Assembly (NCBI GenBank): GCA_003640385.1
Contig: RCAB01000033.1
Location: 1-64,000 of the forward strand
Source of the DNA: Setaria digitata
Taxonomy: Eukaryota > Nematoda > Chromadorea > Rhabditida > Setariidae
DNA length: 64,000 bases
Reading direction: 5' to 3'
Under the pieces are notes generated by a model. The model saw only the letters and a program-made list of their open reading frames with translations, made no database searches and was not told the DNA's origin. Position 1 is the first letter of the stretch. Every line of letters begins with the position of its first letter. Position numbers and translations under genes: made by a program. Shown piece after piece: positions 42,501 to 64,000 of this stretch.

Positions 42501-44561
42501 GTGGGGTGTTAAAACTTGGGATTTTAAAATTTGAACTTTGAAATTGATCTCGTTTATAACTTCAAAAGTTTCTTTCCATAGATTTTTATAGGGTTTGTTG
42601 TCAATTCTGAAAAGGGTCAAAGCACTTACCTACCATCGAAAATCTGTTTTTCAGGAATGTCAGCACCAGTTCCGAAACGAACGATGGAACTGTTCAACGC
42701 CATATGGTTCGGGTTACTTTGGTCCTGTTCATAAAATAGGTTAGCTTTTTGCAAGTAGAGAACTGGGCAAATCTGCAGTCGCTTTGTTGACGTAACAGTT
42801 TAAAAGGATGGTTAATTCCGCATATTTCGGTAATATTCTGTTTTGCACGTTAAATATAAATACAAAAGTGTCATTTTTATACTTGTGTCTGAGGTCATTT
42901 TCAATCCCCAAACACACTTGTATTGTGGGTAGTTGGTGCATTTCATTCAAATGTACCGGAGTCGAGAATTTTATCCAAATGAATTTCTTGATGCTTTTTA
43001 AATCAGCCGCAAGAAATACTACTAAAACATATTGGAATGACTTGGTTATAGATTTCGTCAGGCATTTCGTGCGTATAGTAAGTTACGATGCAGTCACTAT
43101 TATCACGAAGCTGGGGATTTTCAGGTTCACGAGAAGCCGCTTATACGTATTCGATTCTGTCAGCTGGAGTAACGCATGAGATAGGCCGTCGATGTCGTCT
43201 TGGTTTATTGCAGTCATGTGGCTGCAGTCAAGCACCACGACCGAGCAGTGTTAACGTAGAATGGACTTGGGGTGGCTGTGGTGACAATATTGAGTATGGC
43301 TATAGATTTAGCCGTGATTTCATTGATGTTCGAGAAAAAGAAGAGGGCTTTCCTAAACGTTCCACTGATCACGGACGTTCACTGATGAACCGGTGGAATA
43401 ATGAAGTCGGCAGGCGGGTAAGCTCTTCCTTGTCATTAATTACTGCGTCGTAAATTGTACCTAAACCGCTCACAATTAGATTTCCAAAAAACTTTCACCT
43501 CCCACTTCTAAAAATAATTTCCAAGCCACACACATGTCAAAAATCATTTGTTTAATGGAAACAGACATGTAGAGAGCTCCTTTTTAAGATTTATCTTTTA
43601 CGTATTTCTCATTTGTTAATAGCTTTGCTTTTCAGTTGCTAAAACGAAATACTCGTCCAAAATGCAAGTGTCATGGAGTAAGTGGTTCCTGTAATATGAA
43701 AACATGCTGGATGCAGCTGCCAACAATGCGTCAAATGGGAGCTGTTTTACTAGGAAAATATCGCAGTGCGAAACGTATTCAAGTGATAATTGTTTTTCAG
43801 ATCTTTATCTTCTCTCTTTAATCTTTATCTTTGGAATAATTTAGAAGACCGATATTATCCAGAAAAAATTTTTAGATCAATGCACGCGGTAATATGCAAA
43901 TTAGAAGTCAGCCAGGAAAAAGAGATCGAGAACGAGGTGGTGGTCGTAAAAATCGTGCTTTACAAACAGAACTTGTTTTCTTGGATGATAGTCCTGATTA
44001 CTGTGTTGAAAACAGAGCACAAGGGACAATGGGCACTACAGGGCGAATATGCAGGTTTTTTTTCACATGTAACTTTTTCAGAATTATTTATGTCAGTTTC
44101 ACGTCGAATACAAGGACTGAAAAAAAAAATTTCATGAATAGAATTTCACAAATAGCTCTCTTACTCTTACAATGATCAGCGGAAGTAAGTTACCGTTAGA
44201 GAACAAAATAAGATTTATTCGAGACCACAGTTATGTCAATTGGTAGTGTTAACAGGGTAGCATTGCAACGGAGTTAAGTAATTATTAGCATCTCTTCCTG
44301 ATCGCTAGAAATGGCCAGGTAGTGTGCTGACTAGAGCAGTCTATGATCATGAAGTATGAAGTCTTTCGCTTGGCTCTCACAATTATCTTCTTCAGAAAAG
44401 GTTCGCATGGTTCCGAAAGTTGCGATTTTCTCTGTTGTGGTCGTGGTTACAACAGTTATACAAAGGAAATCGAAACGAAATGCAGGTGTAAGTTTCAGTG
44501 GTGTTGTAGAGTGGTTTGTCAGACATGTATCAACCAAACACAAGTGGATATCTGTAAATAA
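39528..44561 (+). CDS. cwn-2: Wnt ligand, CWN-2 / Wnt5 type
   Basis: Secreted, lipidated Wnt signal acting on Frizzled and ROR-type receptors; in C. elegans CWN-2 guides neuronal migration and neurite placement. Seven exons, 39528-39619, 40321-40483, 42655-42739, 43125-43417, 43636-43782, 43876-44054 and 44396-44561, give 374 residues in continuous phase. A signal peptide ([19 protein letters not shown]) leads into ASWWSS, the Trp-Trp start typical of Wnt5. Then come [32 protein letters not shown] and [20 protein letters not shown]. The acylation loop [16 protein letters not shown] contains the Ser normally palmitoleoylated by Porcupine. [28 protein letters not shown] and the terminal VDICK follow. 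The distribution of cysteines is full-length Wnt. The Wnt5/CWN-2 call rests on the WW start, the INARGNMQ and LDDSPDYC segments and general resemblance to Wnt5; a tree would be needed to exclude CWN-1. The largest intron is 40484-42654. Confidence 0.93.
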
Positions 44562-44749
44562 TTCGAAGAGACGAATCGTTTCATTATTTCCTCATCCATC
44601 CTGGAATGAAAGATGCTCCTTCACTCAAGCTCGGGACCTGACAGGGAACATTGCTTTTGTCGGTTAATTTTCATGCTCTTCATCCATCCCTAGGCAGTTT
44701 CAAATTGTGTGAAAACTCCATTTTCTTTCAACATTCCACATGAGTAGCA

Positions 44750-44755
44750 AATAAA
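44750..44755 (+). terminator. Putative poly(A) signal of cwn-2
   Basis: AATAAA 189 bases past the cwn-2 stop codon. Position and sense strand fit, but the motif is common in AT-rich DNA. Confidence 0.4.
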
Positions 44756-47700
44756 TTTCAAGTAAAAGTATTTTTGATGTTTGCCGATGCTTTTGATGCA
44801 CTTTTTAGACCGGATTGGAAATTTTTTTATTTTAAAATTGTGTACATATACTTCTTTCTACTCGATCATTTATCAGTTTCGAACGAAAAATCGATCATTT
44901 TGATTTAATTAGTACTACAAGCTTTTTATTCTCCTTATGTAGTCACTCCATTCCACTGCTGTTCTTTTTTGTGCATTTTTCATTTTTTTTTTCTTTTTTG
45001 TTTATTCGTTTGTTTGCGTTTCAGTAGCCCGATATTCGGAGTTGAAGAACACCTTTTCAATGGTCCCACTCTTTTTTTTTTGTCCAAGATCCTACCTTTA
45101 GTTGTTACCCTTTAAAGTCCCATAAACTTGTTACTTGAGCACCTTTTTATTCCACTGGTGTTAAATTTCTGTGTTTAGGGAAACTTAGTGCTTAAGAGTT
45201 AAAAAATTTTTGCGAATGCTTGAAACGGAAATTAATTCGATAGGTGGACTTCAGATAAACTTGTAATGAATGCATTTCAGATTTTATATTTGGTGTGAAT
45301 GCTTTTTCATCGACCTCTTAGTTACCAGCGTTGTATAATGTTACCTCACTCGTTTCATTTATTCTTTTCATTGTCAGTATGCAAATTAGTAGAAAAAGCC
45401 AATTTTGGTAAACCAAAGAGTTCAGAATTTATGTGAATTTCATCCATAAGTTTTGTGCTTGATATCAGCACAGCTTTCGGCGGATGTATGCGGGGAAAGC
45501 AAGAATTTGGATGAAATCAGTTCAGAATAATGAGATTTTGAATTACGCTTGGCATCCATTAATGCCTTCATATGAACGGAACAAATTCACTGAAGACTGG
45601 ACGATTTTTCTGATTATTTTAAGAACATTTGTTAATTAAATTTGTTGTAAACATATATTATTAAGGACAAATAACCATGTATGTAATCGGTTTCGTATTG
45701 GCATTAATATCTAAATAAGATTAGAACAAATTTAATGAAGACCCTTTAGTCTTTTTGCTCGTTATAAAAAGATATGATGACTGAATCTCGTTTTGTTGAT
45801 TGATGAGTAAGCATGCAATCAGTTGTGATCGATTCAGAAAAAAAGTGCTTTGATTGTTTAAATTTCCCATTTCAAATAATTACTTTTGAATGCGAAGCCG
45901 AGACAGACACAAGTACGCTGTCTTTTACTTTTGACCGTTGTTGTATCTAAGACCTGGTATCGTTTACCGGAATCTCAGTGATGTCATTTTAGTAACTCTG
46001 TTAGAATTCGTATTTAAACACCATGCTCTCTATTGTCATATCTTGATTATAGACTCGTTTATCTGGATGTTATAGAAATAAGAGGGAAGAAACTGCGTAA
46101 ATAACCAGTGAAGAGAGCATTTTTTTCTTCGGTTGCACATGCGTAGTTTACAATTTACAATTTTCCAGAGAATTACTATTACACACATATTATATAGAAA
46201 ACGATTAAGCCAAATGTAATAATACTGATATTCAATGAATGATTTCCACGCATCAGAAGTCTTAATTTAAAGAATCCTTCATTAATCCTTACTGAAAGCA
46301 GAAGAACTCATTATGACTTCTGGCTACCTGCTATAATTTTTGTACAGTGTTACTTATAATGTAAGCATGTAATGAGACATGTATTACTTTTGTTTCTAGT
46401 CATTTGTTTGTTACTGTTCTTTAGTATTCCGAATGTTGCACTTTACTTATGGTCACTTTTTGACAACGCTTTCGCACAAGAAAATAGTACGAATAATCGT
46501 TACAGTTTTTGTTTGTGATAATTCGGATTTTGAAAAAAAGAGCCTTTAAGTGAAATGGTCCCATGCCTAATTAGCTGTGAACTCAGCCTCCTCAGGTAAT
46601 TCTAAGATATTTAGCTTTTTCTGTACAAAAGTTGTATTTTTTATCTATTTCATGTGAGTTAAGTCCAGTTTCCTTGCATATATTTTCATTCCTGGAGCTG
46701 CAAATTATCCTATAAATCAAAATATATTGCACGACCACTCTAAATTTTTGTTTGGAAGGAGTAGAGTTTTCGTTTTTTCCGTCGAGTTTTTGAAATTTGT
46801 GTTATTTGAATTGAATTTTATCTTACTGGACAAAATTTGCATCGAGTTGATGTGCGGCATAAATACCCAGCTGTTGCAAGCGAACCAAAAAACACTGTAT
46901 CAAATATTTTGCAGTTGCTTAATGCAGTGAAAAATTTTCCTGTTAAAGCAGTGACTATTCGTCATCGAAATTGAAAGTCAAGATGGGCACAACTATGAAT
47001 GAGTTTATGCTCACTTTAAGTCCTACGTTGTATAAATTCATTCCACCTCATAAGGCCCGGATTGTTTTGGAACAAGGGGATATAAACATACTTCTCTTAA
47101 ATTCGTTCTGCTAAATTTCCTCTTATACACACTACGAAATTTTCCATATCCATTAGGATGGAAAATGTTGAGGGCATAGAGTTTGCGTAAATTTCTAAGA
47201 TTCTGTTAATTTTTCCAGAATTCACTGTAGCAATATATCGGTTACTTAGTTTATCGCCTGTATTTCGACGAGTAATTAAATGGTCAGTTAGTTCCCTGCA
47301 GCATAGCTTTAATTTGCATGAGTCTGCTTAGACTTATTAGGGAAAGGAGCACATAAGGCCAAGTACGCCGGGAAAGAGGTTGAAGCAGCTATGTTAATTT
47401 TATTGACCATATGTCAAGGTCGCAAGAGAGCTTCTCAATTGGATGATTTACAACAAAAATGGCGGCTCATTAAGAAAAGCTTCCTTTCTTCTCCATCAAC
47501 AACAACAGTAACAAAATCCTCATTCGTAATGCCCTCCAGATAAATAACTTACGCTGGCTCATTATCATGGTAAATCTCTTTTTCTTAATCTGTGGAACAT
47601 ACACTGTCAGGTTATTTAATTCATCATCTACATATAATGGTATAACAAAGGGAATGCTTTATCGTAGCATAACGAAGTGTTATGACGAAGTTTAAATATC

Positions 47701-50072
47701 GCTATCTATATAATATTACTGACGTTAAGAGAATGTTCAAAACATCTAAGAACGACTGCAAGAACTACCATTCAGTTCTATAGAGATAAATATGTAAAGC
47801 AGAAAGATCCACTTTCATAAATTTATTTAATAATCAAAAATCTGCACGAATTTCAAGCTAGGAATTCCTGTAGAGAAGCCTGTATTGAGTTCAAGCGAAA
47901 AAAAAAAACGCACTGATATAAACCTACCGATAGTTTTGACGTTTGTTGTAACTGTAATGCTGTTAAGCGAACCAGGAAAGTAATAAACAATTCCCTATTG
48001 CTACCAATGCTTCAGGACATAAGACCTGATGGCTTTCCTTTCCTACTATCAACGAGATGAATCTTTTAGATGAAGGAATCGATGCACTAGGACAGAACAT
48101 TTTGAACGAGAAAGATTCCATTCCTGTCCCATTCATTATATGAACTTCTACTATACTTCGTTCACAATAGCCTCAGCACGTTTTTCAGTTTTCGGTTTAA
48201 AACTTTTTCCTAAAAATAAATTACTCATGAATTGTGAGTCTAAAAATTGTAGATCAGTTAAATATATACATAATTTTTACAATTCACTTTCGTTTAAGGC
48301 AGGATTGTAAGTACCCAGTACTCATAAACTTTCACTTCAATTAGACCGACTCTCACGGAACACTGTAGAAACGCCAACCGTAAAATGTCATCAGCCAAAA
48401 ATAGGACTATCTAGATCACTGGAAGTTCCTTTTCGTAAAATTCCGAAACTGATTCTTGCAAAATAACAAGTACAGACGACATCTTAGAATTTTTTATTTC
48501 ACTACAGCAAAATGCAGAAATTATACTCCGACCGATCCAGACGCAATTAGCCAAACTTAAAAATGCACTGACATATATTTTAAACATGTCAATCTAAAAC
48601 TCAAATTTAATGTCTCAATTTTTCCGGATAAATGACTTCGAAAACCCCCAAATTAGTTTGCTATTCTTTGAAATGGAAACACCTCTACAACACATCCAAT
48701 GAATGCTAATGTTACGAAGTACAATAAACTCATGCATATTACAATACATATATCCACGACACCATAAAAAGAAGTGAGGATATTAGAACTATATTTTAGT
48801 TCATCTCTATTTCAGTTTAAAACTTATCTTCAATCCCGAAACTTCTATTTGGAACCAAATACACTGTAGATTCCTTCCCATCACCCCGAAGATACTGCAG
48901 TGAGCGCGCAAACCATGTTTGAGACAATATAAGCAATTCATTTGCCACAATACAGCTTAATCGAAATTTAGTTTAAAAAAAAAAAAAGCACAAAAAAAGC
49001 CTAGCACGATCAGAATAGTAAAATCGAAAGTTTCACCACATCCCGAACAGTTAATGTAGGAAGAATGAAGAAAGAATTTCCAAAAATATATTACAATGAA
49101 TACGATTTACATTCTAACCGAAACTTTTGAACAATGAGACCAGCGGAAACGCACTTTTTTACCAATTGTTTTGGCAAAATACTCTAAACATAATAATTTG
49201 GAGAGATAATCGTGCTAAAGGAAAGTTGTAACAATTACGAATTGCATGAGAAAAAGAATTTAAAAAGCATAAAAGTAAAAGTAGGGGGAAATTTTGGGAA
49301 ACATAAATTTTGAGAGAAATTAACAAGAAACTGTAGGACTAGAAAAACGAAAAACCAAAATGTTACATGGAAGACTTTAAACTCTCCAGAAATTGGATAA
49401 TTATTTAGTGCACAGTTCAGAAATAAACAGATCCGGGTACTAACCAAAAGCAATTTTAAAGCTGGGACAGAAGTTCCATGAAATTGCTAAATAGTGAAAC
49501 AAACTCATAGACGGTCTTGTTGAATAATTAAGTTAATTGGAAATTGCATCTATGTTTTTCCGACAAATAATCAAGTGAGGTATGTTAAGAACTGCACAAA
49601 AAACTGAAATCTTTTTTTTTTTTTACATCGAAGCACCGGTAGTGGAGATCGAAGCATCATGACCAAAAAGCAACAATTGCACAACGACAACGACAAGAAA
49701 TGATGAACTTTTTGATAACTGTTACAAATCTTTGTTTCAGTATCAGAGACTGTGACACAGAAAACATCATAATACTACAATCATCAAGTAATTTATATCA
49801 AATTTATAACGGACATTTCTTTTAAACATAGAAATACTCCACTTATTTCAATTTTAAGCAACACTAACTTTAGTTCAGGAATCTTTAACATCAAAAAGTT
49901 GAGAATACATAAGCTATTTCAAACTGGAATCCAATTTTACTAATCATCAAACTCGTAAGTCGTCATCAAAAGTCGATACTGACTTAAAAACAGTAAGTGA
50001 CTCTGTATTCAAATGTAGCAATAAAACTAAGCAAGACAACGACAACAATTCTATGTTTTCTAGCACCGTATA

Positions 50073-50078
50073 TTTATT
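50073..50078 (-). terminator. Putative poly(A) signal of zag-1
   Basis: TTTATT on the plus strand, AATAAA in zag-1 sense, about 220 bases past the stop codon at 50297-50299. Confidence 0.35.
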
Positions 50079-50296
50079 TAATTAACAATTTCACAGTTCA
50101 GTAAATCACAACTGATAATTTGAAAAGAAAAAAAAAACACAGGAATTTTGATAAACATTCACATTTCTTGAAAAGCCGTGCAAAAACTTGGAAAAGCCGT
50201 CAAATATACCATAATATCTTGAAAGCTCACCAAAAAACTGAAAGTGAGCCGCGTACTCCTGTAGTAAAAAGTGCTTAAGTTCAGTGGAGAAATTCA

Positions 50297-59162
<8,866 letters not shown>

Positions 59163-59164
59163 CT

Positions 59165-62100
59165 GCAATTTAGCTTCTCATTCACATCATTTATGAAAGC
59201 GCGAAAACGCAACACAAAACAATTCGAATAGAATGTAAACAATATGACATGAGAAAAAGAAAGCAAACCAGGTACTTCCAAACAGCTAACTGGTACCTTT
59301 TAGTGCTGTAAGGACATGTTTAACAACCAATCACTTCGGGGCACTCGAAGATGAGGAAAAATGTGCCATATTAATACTGTACTCAACATACCACGACTTC
59401 CCTCCCTATTAATGTGCTTCAAACGGCTCATTCAGTTCATCCATTCTTTTCGTCAGCTATACTTTGCAAGTATATATGCATTATCAGGCTGTAACCAAGC
59501 AAACTCTTCCCCAGCGCTGTAATCATCTCTTCAGGTTACTGCAGTTCGAAGGAAAACTACAAAATGACTTATAGAATAAAGCAAAGAAACATTCAATTTC
59601 CATTTTTAATACCTGCTCACCCGTTTCTTCTATGGCTTAGGCTATCCAAAAAATTTCTTACCCATTTTTGCGCAAACTTCATGAAGAACACGTGCTTCTG
59701 TGTTTTTTGTAGTTTTGATAACTAACACTAAAATGAAAATCTAAAAATGATTACAGACAGAAGGTTAGGAAGAGAACTTGCAAAGCAAACAGGAGATACT
59801 AAGCTGCGACGATAATAAGAAGCATTTTCATTAGGGATGAAAGGGAAAGAGGAAGCATTCTACACAAACATACACAGGTGTTCTGTTTATAATGTTTCGA
59901 AAAATTCGTCGCACAAAGGATGTAATAGATTGAGAAAACAACTGTCAAACGTGATCTTATTTCAGCTGCACCTGAGAAATTGATCTCACTCCCACTTGCG
60001 TTACCATTACTTCGTACTATTTATTAACAATAAAGGTGCATAAAACATTTAATTTCTTCGCTAGCACTATAATTTCACTACCAGAAGGTAAGAAGATTTA
60101 ACCCATCAAGAGAAGAAAAATAACCGCAACCATGACTTAAGACCATACAAAATCACGCACAACATTTTCCCAAACATTTTAATCAAATGTGATGGCAGAT
60201 ATGAAGCGATAAGCAGTGCATAGTAAATGTGCGAAAGAGTGGCCAGCTAAACTTTGAATACTTGTGCAAAAGTGGAGGTGCCAAATGATGCTCATACGGC
60301 ATTCCCCATGAGATGAAATTGTCTATGTTTATAATCGTGTTCTACTACGAATTATTTTCATAAACATATCGATTAACTACTGATTAGATGACTGGATAAC
60401 TTACTAATTCATGCTGACTAAGCTACATTACATTTCCCATAGCGCTATTTGATGGCGAGTCCACAATCTAAAAATAGCAGTGGCCAGGCAGTAAAGCACA
60501 GTGATATGTACGGCATCAAAATTTAAAGTAGGCTAATTGTAGAATGACCAAACGAAAACTTAACATAGAGCAAAGAAAGAAGTTTAAAGGTGACGTCGTG
60601 AATCTCGATCGGAAAATATATCTACAACTACTACTTGTAGGTAGTATGTGGTCAAACAAACAAAAGGCACACAGTAGACTTGAAATCTTAAAGGTATTTC
60701 AGATCGAGATATGGACTAACATATCAAAGTGTTTTCAGGAGCAATACAAATGGTGCCTAGTAAGATCATAGGAAAAATGATTTTAACAGGTACCATATTG
60801 TTAGTTACACCAGTCTGGTTGGGCAAGAAGTTTGTCACTCACTGAATACAACGACTGTTTGTTTTACTAAAATTTTATGACATCAAAGCCGAAGATCACC
60901 AGGAATAAACAAGAGTGAAAATGGTGTACGTAGATGCCCTCTTTTAAAAGATGAACTTGTGCTAGAGAACTGAACGTTTAAAAATAACCATTTTTGTTAG
61001 AAAAACTTGCTTGAGGAAAGAAGTATTGTGATTTGATTCCACAATATCGATGGAGTTGGCGAGGAAGACGAAATTACTCTGAAAAATTGACTCATTTCAA
61101 GGAAAGGCTGCAGAACTGATCGACTTCTGCGCTGTATTCCATTTGCGTCAGAAAGTTTTAATTTTCGAGTACCGTGAGAAATCACACAAGCTCAACAGAA
61201 ATAGCTATTTTCTAGGCATTCTGTTCCGCAACACGAGTTCAGTCTTACACAGAAGCTTGCACTGAACAGATGGAGTGTGGAGGACATTGGACGTGAGGGC
61301 TTTGATAAAACAACAGAAAAGGATGAAAGGACGAGCAGGAGGTGATGATTTAACGATAGGTGGAGAAGGTAAGGCGCTTCAGCAGACCGAACAGGACGCT
61401 TGAGACATTAAGTAATTGGATAAGAGAGATGAGGTATAGTAGCGCCAGAGACAGGCCAGCCAAAATGGATTAGTTTGAACCCATCTGTCCTGCTGCCTTT
61501 CGCTTCTTCCTTTCTTCTCAATTGAATGCTACTGCTGTGCTTCAAATCATCCTTCAGCAGCATCTTATCCTTCTTCCAAAACACTTCCTACATCTACTGC
61601 AGAAATTTTCTGAAGTTCCATCACCGGTCAGAATTAATTCCTTAGCTTTAACAGTTTCTGAATTATTCGTCTTATAGCTGAAAGTTACCTATTCCAACAT
61701 TTTACTGCTCTCTCTATCTGTTATTCCAATGAACAATAACCGCGCGTCTTAACTTGTTACTGCAAAATACTCTGTAGAAAAAAGTATCATATTTTGCATT
61801 AACCCTGATGCTAAAATGCAAATGAATCTGTAAGATGAAGTCCGAATAATTCTTTTTGGTCGACATGTGAAGCTATAAATCTGAGATGCAGAATAGGGTC
61901 TAGAATATCATAAAGCACATAGAGCTGAAATGAGAGTAGACGTTATGTTCAAGCCGTCCAGGATATGGAGGAAAAAATACATATATATATCACCGTTCAA
62001 ATTCTGGATTGAAAATTTAGCACTTTTATTAGAAATAAAATGTTGTGTCTATTCTTTCACACAATCCTGAGAAGGTGTCGTGTGGAATGAGGTAAATGCG

Positions 62101-62492
62101 GGTTATGCAGAGCAAGGGGAAGGGTGAAAATGAAGCTGTTTGAGCAACAGTACAGGTGCTCATCTGTATAATCCCACGGTCAATGGCAGATACAAAGGGT
62201 TGTAATCGAACAAGGAAACGAAAGAGGATAAGATATTTAGTGGCAATTAGGGAAGTGATGCTGAGGACGGGCGTCTATATACGCAGGAGTCTGCTGCAAC
62301 TCTAAAGAAGGAGAATCGGAACACAACAGGAGGAGGACACAACTGTGGAACAGATGGTCACTTCTCCAGGAGGAAGAGGTAAATGAAGGTCGTGAGCTCT
62401 ATTTTGGGGGTTAACAAGCTTCTTTAACGGTCACTACTAATGAACAGAAGATACGCAAATGTGACCCCGCAAAAGTTCGTCTTATTTTGAGT
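59165..62492. other. zag-1 5' region, no gene recognised
   Basis: 3.3 kb upstream of the first recognised zag-1 exon. It probably contains the zag-1 promoter and perhaps a further 5' exon. Three CAGGTG/CACCTG E-boxes lie at 59875-59880, 59969-59974 and 62153-62158. Open frames such as 60544-60771 look like chance. Confidence 0.45.
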
Positions 62493-62706
62493 TTATAGGT
62501 CTATTCCTGCCAACTCTATCCGCTTCACTTTCTCCAGAAACTTCAATAAAATGTCTGAAACATTACTGAATACTTCATCCACGATCACTAAATTTTTATC
62601 AGAGGTAACATCAAAAAATACCACTACGATATCCTTGCTTACTAAGATATCCTTCACCAGTGATGATAAAATTTCCAGATTACACTTTAACAGTTGAGTT
62701 TCTTGG
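62493..62706 (-). CDS. Candidate terminal exon of an unrecognised gene
   Basis: Minus-strand exon of 71 codons ending in a stop at 62493-62495 and opening at a good acceptor (TTTTTTATAG, AG at 62707-62708). It starts one base into a codon boundary, so the preceding exon would end in phase 2. The translation reads like a globular helical protein: ETQLLKCNLEILSSLVKDIL, then DIVVVFFDVTSDKNLVIVDE and DILLKFLEKVKRIELAGIDL. I recognise no family. Possible further exons upstream on the same strand are discussed in findings. Confidence that it is coding is moderate; function is unknown. Confidence 0.4.
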
Positions 62707-62708
62707 CT

Positions 62709-64000
62709 ATAAAAAATAAACATCCAGTAATGAAAAAAACATGCTCGGCAAAAAAAAATTTCACGGATACTAAAGTATAAGGACAAATGCATATCTATAA
62801 TCTATAAATGCCCACTGCAACTCAAGCATAAATTTAAACCTATACGGGATATCATAGGAATGAATCCCCAAAAAAGTTCACATAACATCTTGATCCTCAC
62901 CTTAAGTCACCTAGAAATGTTTTCGTTCTATCACTAAATCGACAACTATTCCGTCTTCAAAGTGCAAAACATGAGGAACAATAACGCATATAATTTCAGC
63001 AATAAGTGATACTTTCTGGACTTGTCGTAGCATGATTTTAGAGTTTACGCTTCTGTATGATTACCAAAAAAGACTTTAATAACAGCTAGCTGAGAAATGC
63101 TTCCTCGTGGAAAAGTTAACCAATCAATGAAGACTGAAGTATGAAGCATGTGTCTCCACATCAGTCTACTACTTCGTTCAGAGCTCGTCGCAACATTAAA
63201 ATTTTAAACTGTTTCAGAGTTAGGAAGAGCAAAGAAGTCATTCTCAGTGAGGTTACCTAGGCATAATAGGAAGAGCGTGAATGGTGACATTTCAAGGAAA
63301 CAAAGAAAACATAGATTAGCAACTAACATAATTTGTTAAAAGCATCAGCCGTTTTGGTATACGGTAATAGAAAGTCTACAGAAGCGCAGGAAGCAGGGAA
63401 GGTGGAATTGGAGGGAGAGAGGTTGCCGATTTTGCACCTGTTTGTTTAAGGATTGACAAGATGGGTAATGGGATATTTTCACCAGTGTACAATAACGCTT
63501 GCTTGGCAGCTGCTACATCCTCCTCTCTGGCTGCTCTTCTCCCCGTTTCCTTATTTTCCTATCAGATCTGCGACAATATTTGTTTTATTGCTGACAGCGG
63601 CATTTTTTACCTTTGCACGAAATAAGGAGAGGGATTTGAAGATTCTAGTGTAGAACTGAAAGGAATGGTCCTCAGGATACCTGGGGTTAGAATCTTGAAT
63701 GACTCCTGTCAATTAAGAAAGATGGAGCTTCACTTAAGCAGAAAAATAGTATTGTATTACAAACAGTACCTGTTTACAACTACTATTCCTTGAATGAAAG
63801 GAATGAACTTGAGCACTGCATATGATGTTTAGCAAGATATTCGACAAAGTTTTCCCTATAAAAGTGTTTTATGCTAAATTAGGGTTGTTTTTAAGTTCAA
63901 AGTGGTCTGTTCCACTAATTACGCTTCCTATTTTTACGAACTACTAAAGAGAGAATCACTCTGGAAGTAAACGTAGAAAGAAAGTGGATAAGGGAAATGA
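62709..64000. other. Right edge, possible 5' exons of an unknown minus-strand gene
   Basis: Contains minus-strand open segments that look coding but lack clean, phase-compatible splice sites by eye: about 63032-62916 (VQKVSLIAEIICVIVPHVLH) and about 63855-63810 behind TTTTATAG (ENFVEYLAKHHM). A CACCTG site is at 63435-63440. I cannot assemble a confident gene model; any gene here may continue past 64000. Confidence 0.25.

Larger units (their letters stand above)
44562..50296. other. Intergenic, convergent cwn-2 / zag-1
   Basis: 5.7 kb between the 3' ends of two genes facing each other. Likely 3' UTRs occupy the ends (poly(A) signals listed separately). An open stretch at about 47325-47542 (+) is richer in GC and reads as a possible exon (see findings). 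A12 and T14 runs lie near 48974 and 49612. Nothing else is recognised. Confidence 0.5.

Overview
This is eukaryotic DNA, and the gene content points to a nematode. It is AT-rich, genes are cut into many small exons by GT...TTTCAG/TTTTAG introns, and several start codons sit directly behind an AG splice acceptor, as expected for spliced-leader trans-splicing. The recognisable genes are worm genes: SMG-3/UPF2, a class II ARF, UNC-24, a major-sperm-protein (MSP) domain protein, a Wnt of the CWN-2/Wnt5 type and the homeodomain zinc-finger factor ZAG-1. The intron sizes (about 100 bp to several kb) and base composition would suit a spirurid/filarial worm, but that is inference. I see no bacterial, viral, CRISPR or intact transposon sequence.

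Layout. 1-1870: intergenic. 1871-7314 (+): secreted protein of about four tandem MAM-like domains. 9010-18700 (+): smg-3, 20 exons that join in frame into about 1061 residues. 18701-23484: long intergenic stretch with A-runs. 23485-25688 (-): arf-3. 27812-30417 (-): unc-24. About 31496-32354 (-): small MSP-domain gene. 32355-39527: 7 kb without a recognisable gene, upstream of cwn-2. 39528-44561 (+): cwn-2, seven exons, 374 residues. 44562-50296: intergenic between convergent genes. 50297-about 59162 (-): zag-1 with a 4.6 kb intron. 59163-64000: upstream of zag-1, with a probable unrecognised minus-strand gene entering at the right edge.

The genes do not form one pathway. SMG-3 acts in nonsense-mediated decay, ARF-3 in Golgi/vesicle traffic, UNC-24 with stomatin-type mechanosensory channel complexes, and CWN-2 and ZAG-1 in neuronal patterning and differentiation. 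What ties them together is position: from memory, the C. elegans counterparts of all five named genes are on chromosome IV, and arf-3 and unc-24 are neighbours there as here. The window therefore looks like a preserved piece of an ancestral nematode chromosome. The less ordinary signals are a MAM exon with no AG acceptor, perfect or near-perfect palindromes in introns and intergenic DNA, a cluster of CAGGTG sites around zag-1, and unassigned small coding candidates. I found no convincing novel multi-gene system.
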